Assembly (NCBI GenBank): GCA_003150515.1
Contig: QALW01000050.1
Span: 1-48,261, forward strand
DNA from: Selenomonadales bacterium
GTDB lineage: Bacteria > Bacillota > Clostridia > Christensenellales > QALW01
DNA: 48,261 nt
Reading direction: 5' to 3'
Under the pieces are notes generated by a model. That model saw only the letters and a list, made by a program, of their open reading frames with translations, had not been told where the DNA came from and ran no database searches. Each line of letters begins with the position of its first letter. The stretch's first letter is position 1. Shown piece by piece: positions 40,014-47,739 of this stretch. A program made the translations under genes and the position numbers.

Positions 40014-42083
40014 CTAGCCCAATACCACATAGCTGGAACAGGTAACATAGCCCGTTCCGTTTATGGTGGTAGTTATCTCCACATAATAGCTATGAGCCTG
40101 AGAAGGCACGCTGCCCGTTATGGTATTATTTGAAACGGTGCAGTTAACCGTCTGCCAGCTCTGATCCATAGTGGTTGTGGAATTGCCCGGCTTCTGGCTG
40201 TACGTCATTTCCTCGGTGATATAATATATCTTGGCGGTTACATTAGAGGCCTGGGCGGGCTTATCAATTTCTATAGAAACCTCGCGGCCGCTGGGCTGAT
40301 TCTTAACCTGGCTCAGGCCGCTGCCTCCTTTAACTATCCAATCGGCATAATAATAGCTTATGGGCTGCACCCAGGCGCTGCCATGGCTGTGATTCATTTT
40401 ATTAATCATGGACAGCACGGTCTTGTCAGTATTTTTTGTGTCCAGATAGGATTTGCTGTTGGAATTAATGGAGAAGCAGTTATCGCTGTTCCATCCCAGC
40501 CAAAGCACGGGGAAATCCACATTATCAAATCTCTCCTGAGCAGACCATACGACTTTGCTCGCTTCAGTATTGAAATTGGGGCCCATAAAGGAAAGCGCTT
40601 CCTCCAGATAGCCGCTTCCATAAATGGGAATCGCAAAAGCATAGCGGGTATCGTATCCAATAGCCAGCGAAGTTATGACTCCTCCCCATGAAATGCCCGT
40701 GATGCCAATCCTGGAAGAATCCACCTTTTCATCCGCGCGCAGGATATTATGCGCTAGAATAGCCTGGGATACGGCGTTATACATCCATTGACGCTCCGCC
40801 CTGCTTCCCGCGTCCTGCATGCCGCTGTTATTGGGAGCGTTCACATAGCCTTCCTCAGCAAAATCGCCCGCAAGGCCGAAAGTCCAATAAGTGGCGGGAT
40901 CCGCCTCCCTGCCGGCAAGCCCTTTGCCCGCCTGGGAGGGGAAATATCCGGTGTTATCCATAGCTATAGCCACATAGCCTCTGTCCGTCCAGCGCTTAAC
41001 CCACTCGGCATACGCATGTCCGCCGCCTCCGTGCATAAGCACTATAGCCGGCGCCTTAGACGAAGCGCTTGCTCCCTCAGGATATCCTATATAAGCGAAT
41101 ACCTTTGTCTTTTTTCCGCCTATTTCCACGCCGTCATAGGTAAGCGCTTTAATATTGGACCATGAATTTGCGCCCGTAGCGTTGCTCTTAGGATCATATT
41201 CAGGCATATAGGTTACGTTAGGCTTAACATCCAGCATAGCCGTCAGGCCCTCGGCCACATCCTCTTTTATATCTTCAAGAGTCTGCGCTTCAAAGCCGGT
41301 GAAATCTCTCTCCGTCCCCTTAGTCGAATCGCTCAGGCAGATATCATCCAAAACATAATATTCCATTCCCGAAGGAGCGCCCGGACGCATATCAAAATTA
41401 ACGCTGGCAGCGGCGGACAAATCCTCCACTAAGGGATTAGTATAATAAGGCACCATTTCCTCGGCAACAGGGAAAGCCACCCAGCCTTCAAAGCCCGCCG
41501 GCAGCTTAACATGATCCTGCTGGCCCGTGCCCGCGGAATCGTCCGTTTCAGTTTCAAGCACCTTTCCGTCGCAGCGGGTAACTACGGCTTCAACGCAGTT
41601 TATCGAGCTTATGGCGCTGCCCGCCGTGAAAACCATGCCTATGCTCAGGGGACCTTCGCCCGGATTGCTCACCCAAACGCGCAGATATGTATAATCCTTG
41701 CATTGCTTGAAATTTTCAGGCAAAGACGCATCAAGGCTCTGGCACCAGCAGCCCCCGTTATAATCCAGAAGCACCTTATAGCCTTTGCCGGTATCGGCGT
41801 TCTCCTGAGCAATCTCAATTTCAGCAAAAGGTATCCCAAAAGAGGATAAATCCCTTTGCGTAAAAATATCCGTCTCAGCATTTTCAAAATCAAACAGCAT
41901 GGAATCATCCTCCGAAGGCGATATAGGGCCGGCAGTTTCCGTGCTGCCGGCAGCAGCGGTTGCAGAAGAGGAAACGTCCGTCCCCCCCGACACGCTGGCC
42001 GATGGGGCCGGTTCTTTAGCGCACCCCGAAGCTATGGCCATTAGCATGCAAACGCATAAAACGAGCACTATAACTCTTTTCAT
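40014..42083 (-). CDS. Secreted lipoprotein with alpha/beta-hydrolase (esterase-like) domain
   Basis: A 689-residue protein. The ATG at 42083 follows TTGGAGGAG. A lipoprotein signal is clear: a hydrophobic core, then AIASGC with Cys21 as lipidation site. A low-complexity Ser/Thr/Ala linker (24-60) follows. Residues about 65-270 look like a beta-sandwich module, possibly carbohydrate-binding. The hydrolase domain (about 310-610) shows LMHGGGGHAY, nucleophile GITGISWGG and a late NHSHGSAW that may supply the His. The C-terminus (about 615-689) is another beta module. It resembles acetyl-xylan-esterase/dipeptidyl-type hydrolases, so a polysaccharide deacylase or peptidase is possible. Substrate unknown. 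It has its own terminator and is monocistronic. Confidence 0.82.
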   Translation of the reverse strand: MKRVIVLVLCVCMLMAIASGCAKEPAPSASVSGGTDVSSSATAAAGSTETAGPISPSEDDSMLFDFENAETDIFTQRDLSSFGIPFAEIEIAQENADTGKGYKVLLDYNGGCWCQSLDASLPENFKQCKDYTYLRVWVSNPGEGPLSIGMVFTAGSAISSINCVEAVVTRCDGKVLETETDDSAGTGQQDHVKLPAGFEGWVAFPVAEEMVPYYTNPLVEDLSAAASVNFDMRPGAPSGMEYYVLDDICLSDSTKGTERDFTGFEAQTLEDIKEDVAEGLTAMLDVKPNVTYMPEYDPKSNATGANSWSNIKALTYDGVEIGGKKTKVFAYIGYPEGASASSKAPAIVLMHGGGGHAYAEWVKRWTDRGYVAIAMDNTGYFPSQAGKGLAGREADPATYWTFGLAGDFAEEGYVNAPNNSGMQDAGSRAERQWMYNAVSQAILAHNILRADEKVDSSRIGITGISWGGVITSLAIGYDTRYAFAIPIYGSGYLEEALSFMGPNFNTEASKVVWSAQERFDNVDFPVLWLGWNSDNCFSINSNSKSYLDTKNTDKTVLSMINKMNHSHGSAWVQPISYYYADWIVKGGSGLSQVKNQPSGREVSIEIDKPAQASNVTAKIYYITEEMTYSQKPGNSTTTMDQSWQTVNCTVSNNTITGSVPSQAHSYYVEITTTINGTGYVTCSSYVVLG

Positions 42084-42333
42084 AGCAAACTCCTCCAAAT
42101 TTACATATTGTATTTATTAAAGCACATATGCTCCGCAAAAAGAATACACATAACTAACATTTTATAGCACGCAATTAACATATATTATATATGCGCAAAA
42201 TATAAAATACCCCGTTCAGCATAAACGCGGAGAACGCCGTCCCTTTTAAAATTTTTTCATTTTCCATCTCGACAAGCGCATAATAAAAGTGATATTATAA
42301 TAATAAAGATTATTAAGAAACGGAGGCGCAGAT

Positions 42334-42969
42334 ATGAATAAGATTATAACTATAGCGCGGCAATTTGGCAGCGGGGGAAGACTCATAGGCAAAGAGCTGG
42401 CACAGAAACTGAATATTCCCTTTTGGGACAATGAATTAATAACGCTGGCCGCCAAAGAGAGCGGAATGAGCCCCGAAGTGCTTAAAGGGGCGGACGAGCG
42501 AGTGACAAGCAGTCTGCTTTACGGCCTGGCAATGGGCTATTTCCCGCCTGGTTACGGCTTCAGCGCCCCCGAACCGGGAGGTTTAACTATTACCGATAAT
42601 CTTTTTATGGTGCAGGCCGGCATAATAGCTAAAAAAGCGAATGAAGGCCCCTGCGTAATAGTGGGAAGATGCGCCGATTATGTTTTAAAAGAGAATAAAG
42701 AACGGGTGAGCATCTTTATATATGCCGATATAAAATCCAGGGCAGAACGCGCCGTAAAAATTTACGGCCTTAAGCCGGATAAAGCGGAAGACGAAATAAG
42801 AAAAAGGGATAAAAAGAGAGGCAATTACTACAACTATTACACCAACAGAAAATGGGACGATTTTCATAATTACCATTTGCTTCTGGACAGCGCGCGCCTG
42901 GGAATAACCGGGAGCGTTGAGCTTATTATAAAATATCTGGATATGCTTCAATGTTCCTCTCCTGAATAA
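42334..42969 (+). CDS. Cytidylate-kinase-like P-loop protein
   Basis: A 211-residue protein behind GGAGGCG. The N-terminus IITIARQFGSGGRLIGKELAQKL is the P-loop of the cytidylate kinase-like family (AAA_33-type, IARQFGSGG). Then WDNELITLAA, VGRCADYVL and RDKKRGNYYNYYT, where an Arg/Lys-rich lid precedes YYNYYT. The family is common in gut Firmicutes as a second cmk-like gene and its substrate is not established. A possible promoter is TCGACA/TATTAT at 42269-42298 with an 18-bp spacer. Confidence 0.88.
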   Translation: MNKIITIARQFGSGGRLIGKELAQKLNIPFWDNELITLAAKESGMSPEVLKGADERVTSSLLYGLAMGYFPPGYGFSAPEPGGLTITDNLFMVQAGIIAKKANEGPCVIVGRCADYVLKENKERVSIFIYADIKSRAERAVKIYGLKPDKAEDEIRKRDKKRGNYYNYYTNRKWDDFHNYHLLLDSARLGITGSVELIIKYLDMLQCSSPE

Positions 42970-43130
42970 AACGCAGTTATGCGTCCATGAGCCGGCTTTG
43001 TTTTTCCTCCGGACTCATTAAATTTCTGTCCGTTTAAAACTTTGAGGCGGCCTTTAACGCTCAAAGCCCCGGCCATGCGCCTCAGAAATATTTTATTTCA
43101 GGCATTTAAAATGCCCCTGAAGATTCAATA

Positions 43131-43171
43131 AAAAGCGCGCCCTTTAAATGATTTAAACAGGGCGCGCTTTT
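43131..43171. terminator. Bidirectional terminator between the kinase-like gene and upp
   Basis: AAAAGCGCGCCCT and AGGGCGCGCTTTT pair over 13 bp around a 15-base loop, with a T-run on each strand. Two smaller hairpins lie upstream (43040-43066 and about 43096-43122). Confidence 0.85.
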
Positions 43172-43187
43172 TAAATTCAATTATATA

Positions 43188-43817
43188 TTATTTCGTGCCG
43201 AACAGCCTGTCGCCGGCGTCTCCCAGCCCGGGAATAATATAGCCGTGGTCGTTAAGCTTTTCGTCCATAGCGGCTACAAAAATATCTACGTCCGGATGCT
43301 CCTCCTGCACTCTGGCCACTCCCTCAGGCGCAGCAATAAGATTCATCAGCTTTATTTTCTTGCAGCCTCTTTGCTTTATAAAACTGATTGCCGCGCTTGC
43401 CGAGCCTCCTGTGGCCAGCATCGGATCCACTACTATAACTATACGCTCCTCAATATCCACCGGCAATTTGCAATAGTATTCCACAGGATTAAGCGTCTGG
43501 GGATCACGATATACCCCTATATGCCCTACCTTGGCGGCGGGCATTAACTCCATTATTCCGTCCACCATTCCCAGCCCGGCGCGAAGCACAGGCACAACGG
43601 CTATCATACGCCCCGAAATAACACGGCATGTGCATTTCTGAATAGGCGTTTCAATTTCAACCTCTTCCAGAGGCAAATCGCGCGTTACTTCATACGCCAT
43701 AAGCAGCGAAACCTCGTTTATAAGCTCCCTGAAATCCTTTGCGCTTGTGCGCTTATCCCTAATCATGGACAGCTTATGCTGTATAAGCGGATGATCCATT
43801 ACAAACAGCTTTGACAT
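43188..43817 (-). CDS. upp: Uracil phosphoribosyltransferase
   Basis: A 209-residue protein. The ATG at 43817 (MSKLFVMDHPLI) follows AGAGGGTA; an upstream in-frame ATG overlaps the rpiB end. The PRPP loop is VVDPMLATGGSA, and VPVLRAGLGMVDG and the C-terminal PGLGDAGDRLFGT are diagnostic. It salvages uracil to UMP. It lies 31 bp after rpiB. Confidence 0.97.
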   Translation of the reverse strand: MSKLFVMDHPLIQHKLSMIRDKRTSAKDFRELINEVSLLMAYEVTRDLPLEEVEIETPIQKCTCRVISGRMIAVVPVLRAGLGMVDGIMELMPAAKVGHIGVYRDPQTLNPVEYYCKLPVDIEERIVIVVDPMLATGGSASAAISFIKQRGCKKIKLMNLIAAPEGVARVQEEHPDVDIFVAAMDEKLNDHGYIIPGLGDAGDRLFGTK

Positions 43818-43848
43818 ATTTATACCCTCTCTTATGTAAAATTCAATC

Positions 43849-44298
43849 CTAGCGCTTAAGATATTTCTCCTCAATCTGAGAAATTTTATTAACTCTTACC
43901 GCATGGCGGCCGCCCTGAAATTCAGTATGCAGCCATATATCCACTATTTTAACGGCAAGCCCCGGACCTACAACCCTCTCGCCCATGGTAAGTATATTGC
44001 TGTCGTTATGCTCGCGGGTGGCCTGCGCGCTGAAGCAGTCGTGGCAAAGCGCCGCCCTAATCCCGGGAACCTTATTAGCCGCTATATTCATCCCTATACC
44101 CGTACCGCAGATTAATATTCCTTTATCCGCTTCCCCATTTGCTACCGCTTCAGCCACCTGAACAGCATAATCGGGATAATCCACGCTTTGAGCATCAAAG
44201 CAGCCATAATCCTTATACGGTATTTTATTATCCTCCAGATATTTTAAAATATGAACCTTAAGCCCATAGCCGCCATGATCGCTTCCAACAGCCACCAT
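43849..44298 (-). CDS. rpiB: Ribose-5-phosphate isomerase B
   Basis: A 149-residue protein. The ATG at 44298 (MVAVGSDHGG) is chosen because GAGGAGG lies 9 bases upstream. Motifs are GSDHGGYGLK, GILICGTGIGMNIAANK with the catalytic Cys, CHDCFSAQATREHNDSN, and GERVVGPGLA. It interconverts ribose and ribulose 5-phosphate, feeding PRPP, which suits its pairing with upp. Confidence 0.96.
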   Translation of the reverse strand: MVAVGSDHGGYGLKVHILKYLEDNKIPYKDYGCFDAQSVDYPDYAVQVAEAVANGEADKGILICGTGIGMNIAANKVPGIRAALCHDCFSAQATREHNDSNILTMGERVVGPGLAVKIVDIWLHTEFQGGRHAVRVNKISQIEEKYLKR

Positions 44299-44330
44299 AC
44301 ACCAGCGCCTCCTCAATATGTATTTTATTT

Positions 44331-44359
44331 AGTATAGCAAATAACGTCTGTTTTTGCAA
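44331..44359 (-). promoter_or_regulatory. Promoter of rpiB-upp
   Basis: On the minus strand TTGCAA (44354-44359) and TATACT (44331-44336) are separated by 17 bp. rpiB begins about 33 bp downstream. Confidence 0.7.
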
Positions 44360-44472
44360 TGCCTATTTTGAACGATTTGCTCTGTTAAAGAAAATCCATG
44401 CAGTTAATGATTTGTTCACATATATATGATATAATTAATTTGAGATATATACAGAAAGGGGAACGCGGAATT

Positions 44473-45849
44473 ATGAATCAGAAAACTGCAGACGACTACT
44501 CCTCCATAACCCCTAAGATAAAAGAGCTGTCCCAGCTTTGCATGGACAACAGCGGCATAGATAAGGAGCTGTACGTCAAATATCATGTTTACCGCGGCCT
44601 TCGCGACTTGGACGGTAACGGAGTGCTCACGGGACTTACCGAAATATCAGATATTGTTTCAAGCAAAATGCAGGACGGGCAGAAGATTTCCTGCGAGGGA
44701 GAGCTTTATTACCGCGGCATAAGCATACAGGATATAGTCAAGGGTTTTATTTCTGAAAAGAGATATGGTTTTGAAGAAGTTACCTATCTTTTGCTCTTCG
44801 GCAATCTTCCCACGCGCGAAGAATTGCAGGAATTCAGCGAGCTGCTGGCATATTACCGCACTCTTCCTACCGGCTTTGTACGGGATATTATTATGAAAGC
44901 GCCCAGCAAAGATATGATGAACACCTTAGCGCGCTGCGTGCTGACCATGTATTCTTATGACACTAACGCGGACGATATAAGCATCCCCAATGTTCTCAGG
45001 CAATGCCTTCAGCTTATTGCTCTATTTCCGCTGTTTTCAGTATACGGATATCAGGCATACAGCCATTATCACGATGGCAAGAGTCTTTTTATACATGCGC
45101 CAGTGCCCGAATTATCCACGGCCGAAAATATTCTCTACACTCTGCGCGCCGACAGCTCATATACCGAGCTGGAAGCCAGAATACTGGATTTAGCATTAGT
45201 GCTGCATGCAGAACACGGCGGAGGCAATAATTCAACCTTTACTACTCATGTGGTGTCCTCTTCGGGAACGGATACATATTCAACCATAGCGGCCTCTTTA
45301 GGCTCCCTTAAAGGACCTAAACACGGAGGTGCAAATATTAAGGTTGTACAGATGTTCGAGGATATGAAAGCTTCAATCTCAGATTGGGAAGACGAAGATG
45401 AAATAAGAGCTTATCTCAAGGCTCTTTTAAACAAGCAGGCTTTCGACCGCAGCGGTCTCATCTACGGAATGGGACATGCCGTTTATTCTCTTTCAGATCC
45501 GAGGGCGGATATATTCAAAAGTTTTGTTAAAAATCTGTCAGACGAAAAAGGATTATCCAAAGAATTTGCGCTTTATTCGCTGGTAGAACGTTTAGCTCCC
45601 GAGGTAATTGCCAAAGAACGCAAAATATATAAGGGAGTCAGCGCTAATATCGACTTTTACAGCGGCTTTGTATACAATATGTTAAATTTACCTCTTGAAT
45701 TATATACGCCTATATTTGCAGTTTCACGTATTGCAGGATGGAGCGCTCATAGAATAGAGGAGCTGGTTAATGCGGGAAAAATTATTCGTCCATCTTATAT
45801 GAACGTTATGCCCAAGAGAGAATATTTGCGTCTTGACGAACGAAAATAA
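44473..45849 (+). CDS. gltA: Citrate synthase
   Basis: A 458-residue protein. The ATG at 44473 follows GAAAGGGGA; the longer in-frame start upstream lacks a ribosome binding site and overlaps likely promoter sequence. The family motifs are VLHAEHGGGNNSTF and GPKHGGAN for the first active-site region, GMGHAVYSLSDPRA for the catalytic His, and a late SRIAGWSAHRIEE. It condenses oxaloacetate and acetyl-CoA. The N-terminal extension of about 60 residues is typical of a long clostridial form. It is followed by the second palindrome cluster. Confidence 0.95.
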   Translation: MNQKTADDYSSITPKIKELSQLCMDNSGIDKELYVKYHVYRGLRDLDGNGVLTGLTEISDIVSSKMQDGQKISCEGELYYRGISIQDIVKGFISEKRYGFEEVTYLLLFGNLPTREELQEFSELLAYYRTLPTGFVRDIIMKAPSKDMMNTLARCVLTMYSYDTNADDISIPNVLRQCLQLIALFPLFSVYGYQAYSHYHDGKSLFIHAPVPELSTAENILYTLRADSSYTELEARILDLALVLHAEHGGGNNSTFTTHVVSSSGTDTYSTIAASLGSLKGPKHGGANIKVVQMFEDMKASISDWEDEDEIRAYLKALLNKQAFDRSGLIYGMGHAVYSLSDPRADIFKSFVKNLSDEKGLSKEFALYSLVERLAPEVIAKERKIYKGVSANIDFYSGFVYNMLNLPLELYTPIFAVSRIAGWSAHRIEELVNAGKIIRPSYMNVMPKREYLRLDERK

Positions 45850-45857
45850 ATACAGCC

Positions 45858-46045
45858 GCGCCCAGAAAGAAAAACCTTATACGGGCGGGCGGCGCATAGC
45901 CCGGCAAAGCCGGGCTATGCCCAAGCTATAATCGGGGAAAAGCAAGCTTTTCCCCGATTATAGCTTGGGCCCAATTTTGGCTCCCCATTCGGGGAGCCAA
46001 AATTGGGCGCCGCTCCGCCCGTATAAGGTTTTTCTTTCTGGGCGC
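45858..46045. repeat. Nested palindrome array 2 (four-way junction)
   Basis: The outer arms (45858-45888 and 46015-46045) pair perfectly over 31 bp. The stem continues with GCGGCGC/GCGCCGC (45889-45895 with 46007-46013). Inside are three abutting perfect hairpins: 45896-45918 (10 bp, loop AAA), 45920-45969 (24 bp, loop AA) and 45970-46007 (17 bp, loop ATTC). There are essentially no unpaired linkers, so RNA or single-stranded DNA would fold as a compact cross. It begins 9 bp after the citrate synthase stop. Confidence 0.95.
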
Positions 46046-46050
46046 TAAAA

Positions 46051-46236
46051 GTCTCCCCCAATAGAATCAGCATTGGCGCAAAAGCGCCAATGCTGATTCT
46101 ATTGGGGGAGACAAAAAAAGGTTCAAGCCCGGCCACAGGCCGGGCTTGGCTCTCCCTTTACCTGGGTGAAATTAATTTCACCCAGGTAAAGGGGGAGCCG
46201 GCGGGCCCGTTTTAGCAAAGCTAAAACGGGCCCGCC
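46051..46236. repeat. Tandem hairpin array 3
   Basis: Four consecutive hairpins follow array 2: 46051-46112 (29 perfect bp, loop AAAA), 46124-46148 (11 bp, loop ACA), 46148-46199 (26-bp arms around ATTAAT with one wobble), and 46200-46236 (17 bp, loop AAA). Nearly every base is paired. A poly-A stretch (46113-46119) separates the first two. The arms do not encode a protein; open frames across them are mirror products of the symmetry. Confidence 0.95.
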
Positions 46237-46352
46237 ATCTTATAAAAAACTGCGTTTTCAATCCTCCAGAATTTATAACCTCATCCGTTTTAGGCATACT
46301 TTGCCCTCTGCCACTATATATTTAAATAAAAGACCGATAAGAGGGTGATTGT

Positions 46353-46604
46353 TTGAACTGCAGCGTTGAGGAACGCGCCATACTACTTGGCAACTACATA
46401 GCCGAAAACAACGCGACCGTCCGTACTGCCGCAAACCAGTTTTCAGTTAGCAAAAGCACCGTACATAAAGACGTAACTTACAGATTAAGCAGAATCAATC
46501 CGCAGCTTTATGAAAGAGTAAAGCTGGTGCTGGATACCAACAAAGCAGAAAGACATCTTCGAGGCGGCCAGGCCACCCGAAAAAAATACAGAAATCAAAG
46601 CTGA
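46353..46604 (+). CDS. spoIIID: Sporulation transcription factor SpoIIID
   Basis: An 83-residue DNA-binding protein. A TTG start at 46353 follows AGAGGGTG at 7 bases. The signature is FSVSKSTVHKDVTYRL and INPQLYERVKLVLDTNKAERHLRGGQAT, very close to Bacillus SpoIIID (VSKSTVHKD, RHLRGG). It controls mother-cell genes early in sporulation. Its presence is the best evidence in the window for a spore-forming host. Confidence 0.95.
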   Translation: MNCSVEERAILLGNYIAENNATVRTAANQFSVSKSTVHKDVTYRLSRINPQLYERVKLVLDTNKAERHLRGGQATRKKYRNQS

Positions 46605-46637
46605 AAACTATTACGCACTGCTCTCAGAAATAATAAA

Positions 46638-46667
46638 TACGGCCCGGAAATATTTTTCCGGGCCGTA
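46638..46667. terminator. Terminator of rnpB (possibly bidirectional)
   Basis: TACGGCCCGGAAA and TTTCCGGGCCGTA form a 13-bp stem with a 4-base loop. On the minus strand it is followed by TTTATTATTT and lies just after the rnpB 3' end. Confidence 0.8.
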
Positions 46668-46680
46668 AAAATTATATAAA

Positions 46681-47012
46681 ATTGAGACGGGCCTGTAAGC
46701 CGAGTTCTGTCATGGATGACCATCTATCTATTCCCGCCGTTACCGCGCGGGCTTAAGCGATTACCTGGAAGCCGGCGGACAGCCGTTAACGCTTCACTAT
46801 CAATCTTGCTCCGGATGGGGTTTACAGGGCCTGCAAGTCGCCAAGCAGCCGGTGAGCTCTTACCTCGCCTTTCCACCCTTACCTGTATAACAGGCGGTAT
46901 ATCTCTGTTGCACTTTCCTTGGAGTCGCCTCCACCGGATGTTATCCGGCATCCTGTCCTGCGGAGCTCGGACTTTCCTCGTATTTTCACCGCGGTCACCC
47001 GGCCCGCTCAAT
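46681..47012 (-). ncRNA. rnpB: RNase P RNA, bacterial class A
   Basis: On the minus strand the conserved cores GAGGAAAGTCCGAGCTCC (5' part) and ACAGAACTCGGCTTA (3' part) are exact landmarks of RNase P RNA. Ends are set by the P1 pairing ATTGAG-CGGGCC with GGCCCG-CTCAAT. It is the catalytic RNA that trims tRNA 5' leaders. The 5' end is one base after the upstream gene's stop codon, so it may be co-transcribed and processed. Confidence 0.97.
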
Positions 47013-47013
47013 C

Positions 47014-47721
47014 TTATTCAACATAAAGCAGCCTTGCGCAGTTTTCGCATTCCACAATCTCTTTTCCGCTGGAAACCTGCTTGGCCAGCGCGCTGGGCAA
47101 TTCCATATTGCAGCCTGAACATTTTGTACCATCCAATTTTGCCGTAGGCACAATTCTATGCTGCCTCAGGTTTTTATATTTAGCGAGCAGTTCGGGAGAA
47201 ACATCCTTTTCCGCCTCATCCCTTTTTCTGCGCGCTTCTTCAATTTCGGGCATAGCCTGCCTGAGCCTCTCCTCATACGCCTGCTTGCATTCAGCAAATT
47301 CATCCCGCGCCTTTGCCGCCCGTTCGGTCATTTCCTTAAGTTTTTTCTCAGTCTGCTCCGCCGAAAGCAATACCTTTTTAACGCTCTCAGTAAGGCTGGC
47401 AGCTTTATCCGAAAGCTTTTTTAGGCGTTTGCCCTCTTGGGCATACTGCTCCAATTCCTCAAAGCCCCCCTGCACTCTCAAACCGCACTGCTGTATCTCA
47501 TTCACTAATTCATCGCTCTGCTTCTGCAATAAAAGCATATCCTGCTTCAGCTTTTGAAGCATTATGCCAAGCTTTTTGCGGCTGTCGTTAGCGCTTTCAA
47601 ATATCTGCTTAAGCTGATTCGCTTTTTTTCTTTCCTCGCAGTTTTTAACTTCCCGCTCCGCCCTGTCGGCATTGAGATCCAGCGCCTGATAATCAAGCAG
47701 CTTCTTAAAATTTTGGGTCAT
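47014..47721 (-). CDS. Coiled-coil protein with C4 zinc ribbon
   Basis: A 235-residue protein. Residues about 20-170 are a long coiled coil rich in Lys and Glu. The C-terminus carries a zinc ribbon, CSGCNMELP and VECENCARLLY (four Cys, about 203-229). The build matches the C4-type zinc-ribbon family often located next to Nif3-like genes in bacteria, as here. A nucleic-acid or RNA-polymerase-associated role has been suggested for relatives, but I cannot assign one. Its gene ends directly at rnpB. Confidence 0.85.
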   Translation of the reverse strand: MTQNFKKLLDYQALDLNADRAEREVKNCEERKKANQLKQIFESANDSRKKLGIMLQKLKQDMLLLQKQSDELVNEIQQCGLRVQGGFEELEQYAQEGKRLKKLSDKAASLTESVKKVLLSAEQTEKKLKEMTERAAKARDEFAECKQAYEERLRQAMPEIEEARRKRDEAEKDVSPELLAKYKNLRQHRIVPTAKLDGTKCSGCNMELPSALAKQVSSGKEIVECENCARLLYVE

Positions 47722-47739
47722 AATTATACACGCCTCCCA

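Noticed and set aside
45915..46136. Minus-strand 73-residue open frame inside arrays 2 and 3
   Set aside because: Entirely inside palindromes; the encoded repeat pattern simply reflects the inverted arms.
46716..47147. Open frames on both strands across 46.7-47.1 kb
   Set aside because: They cover the RNase P RNA, whose conserved structure explains the sequence.
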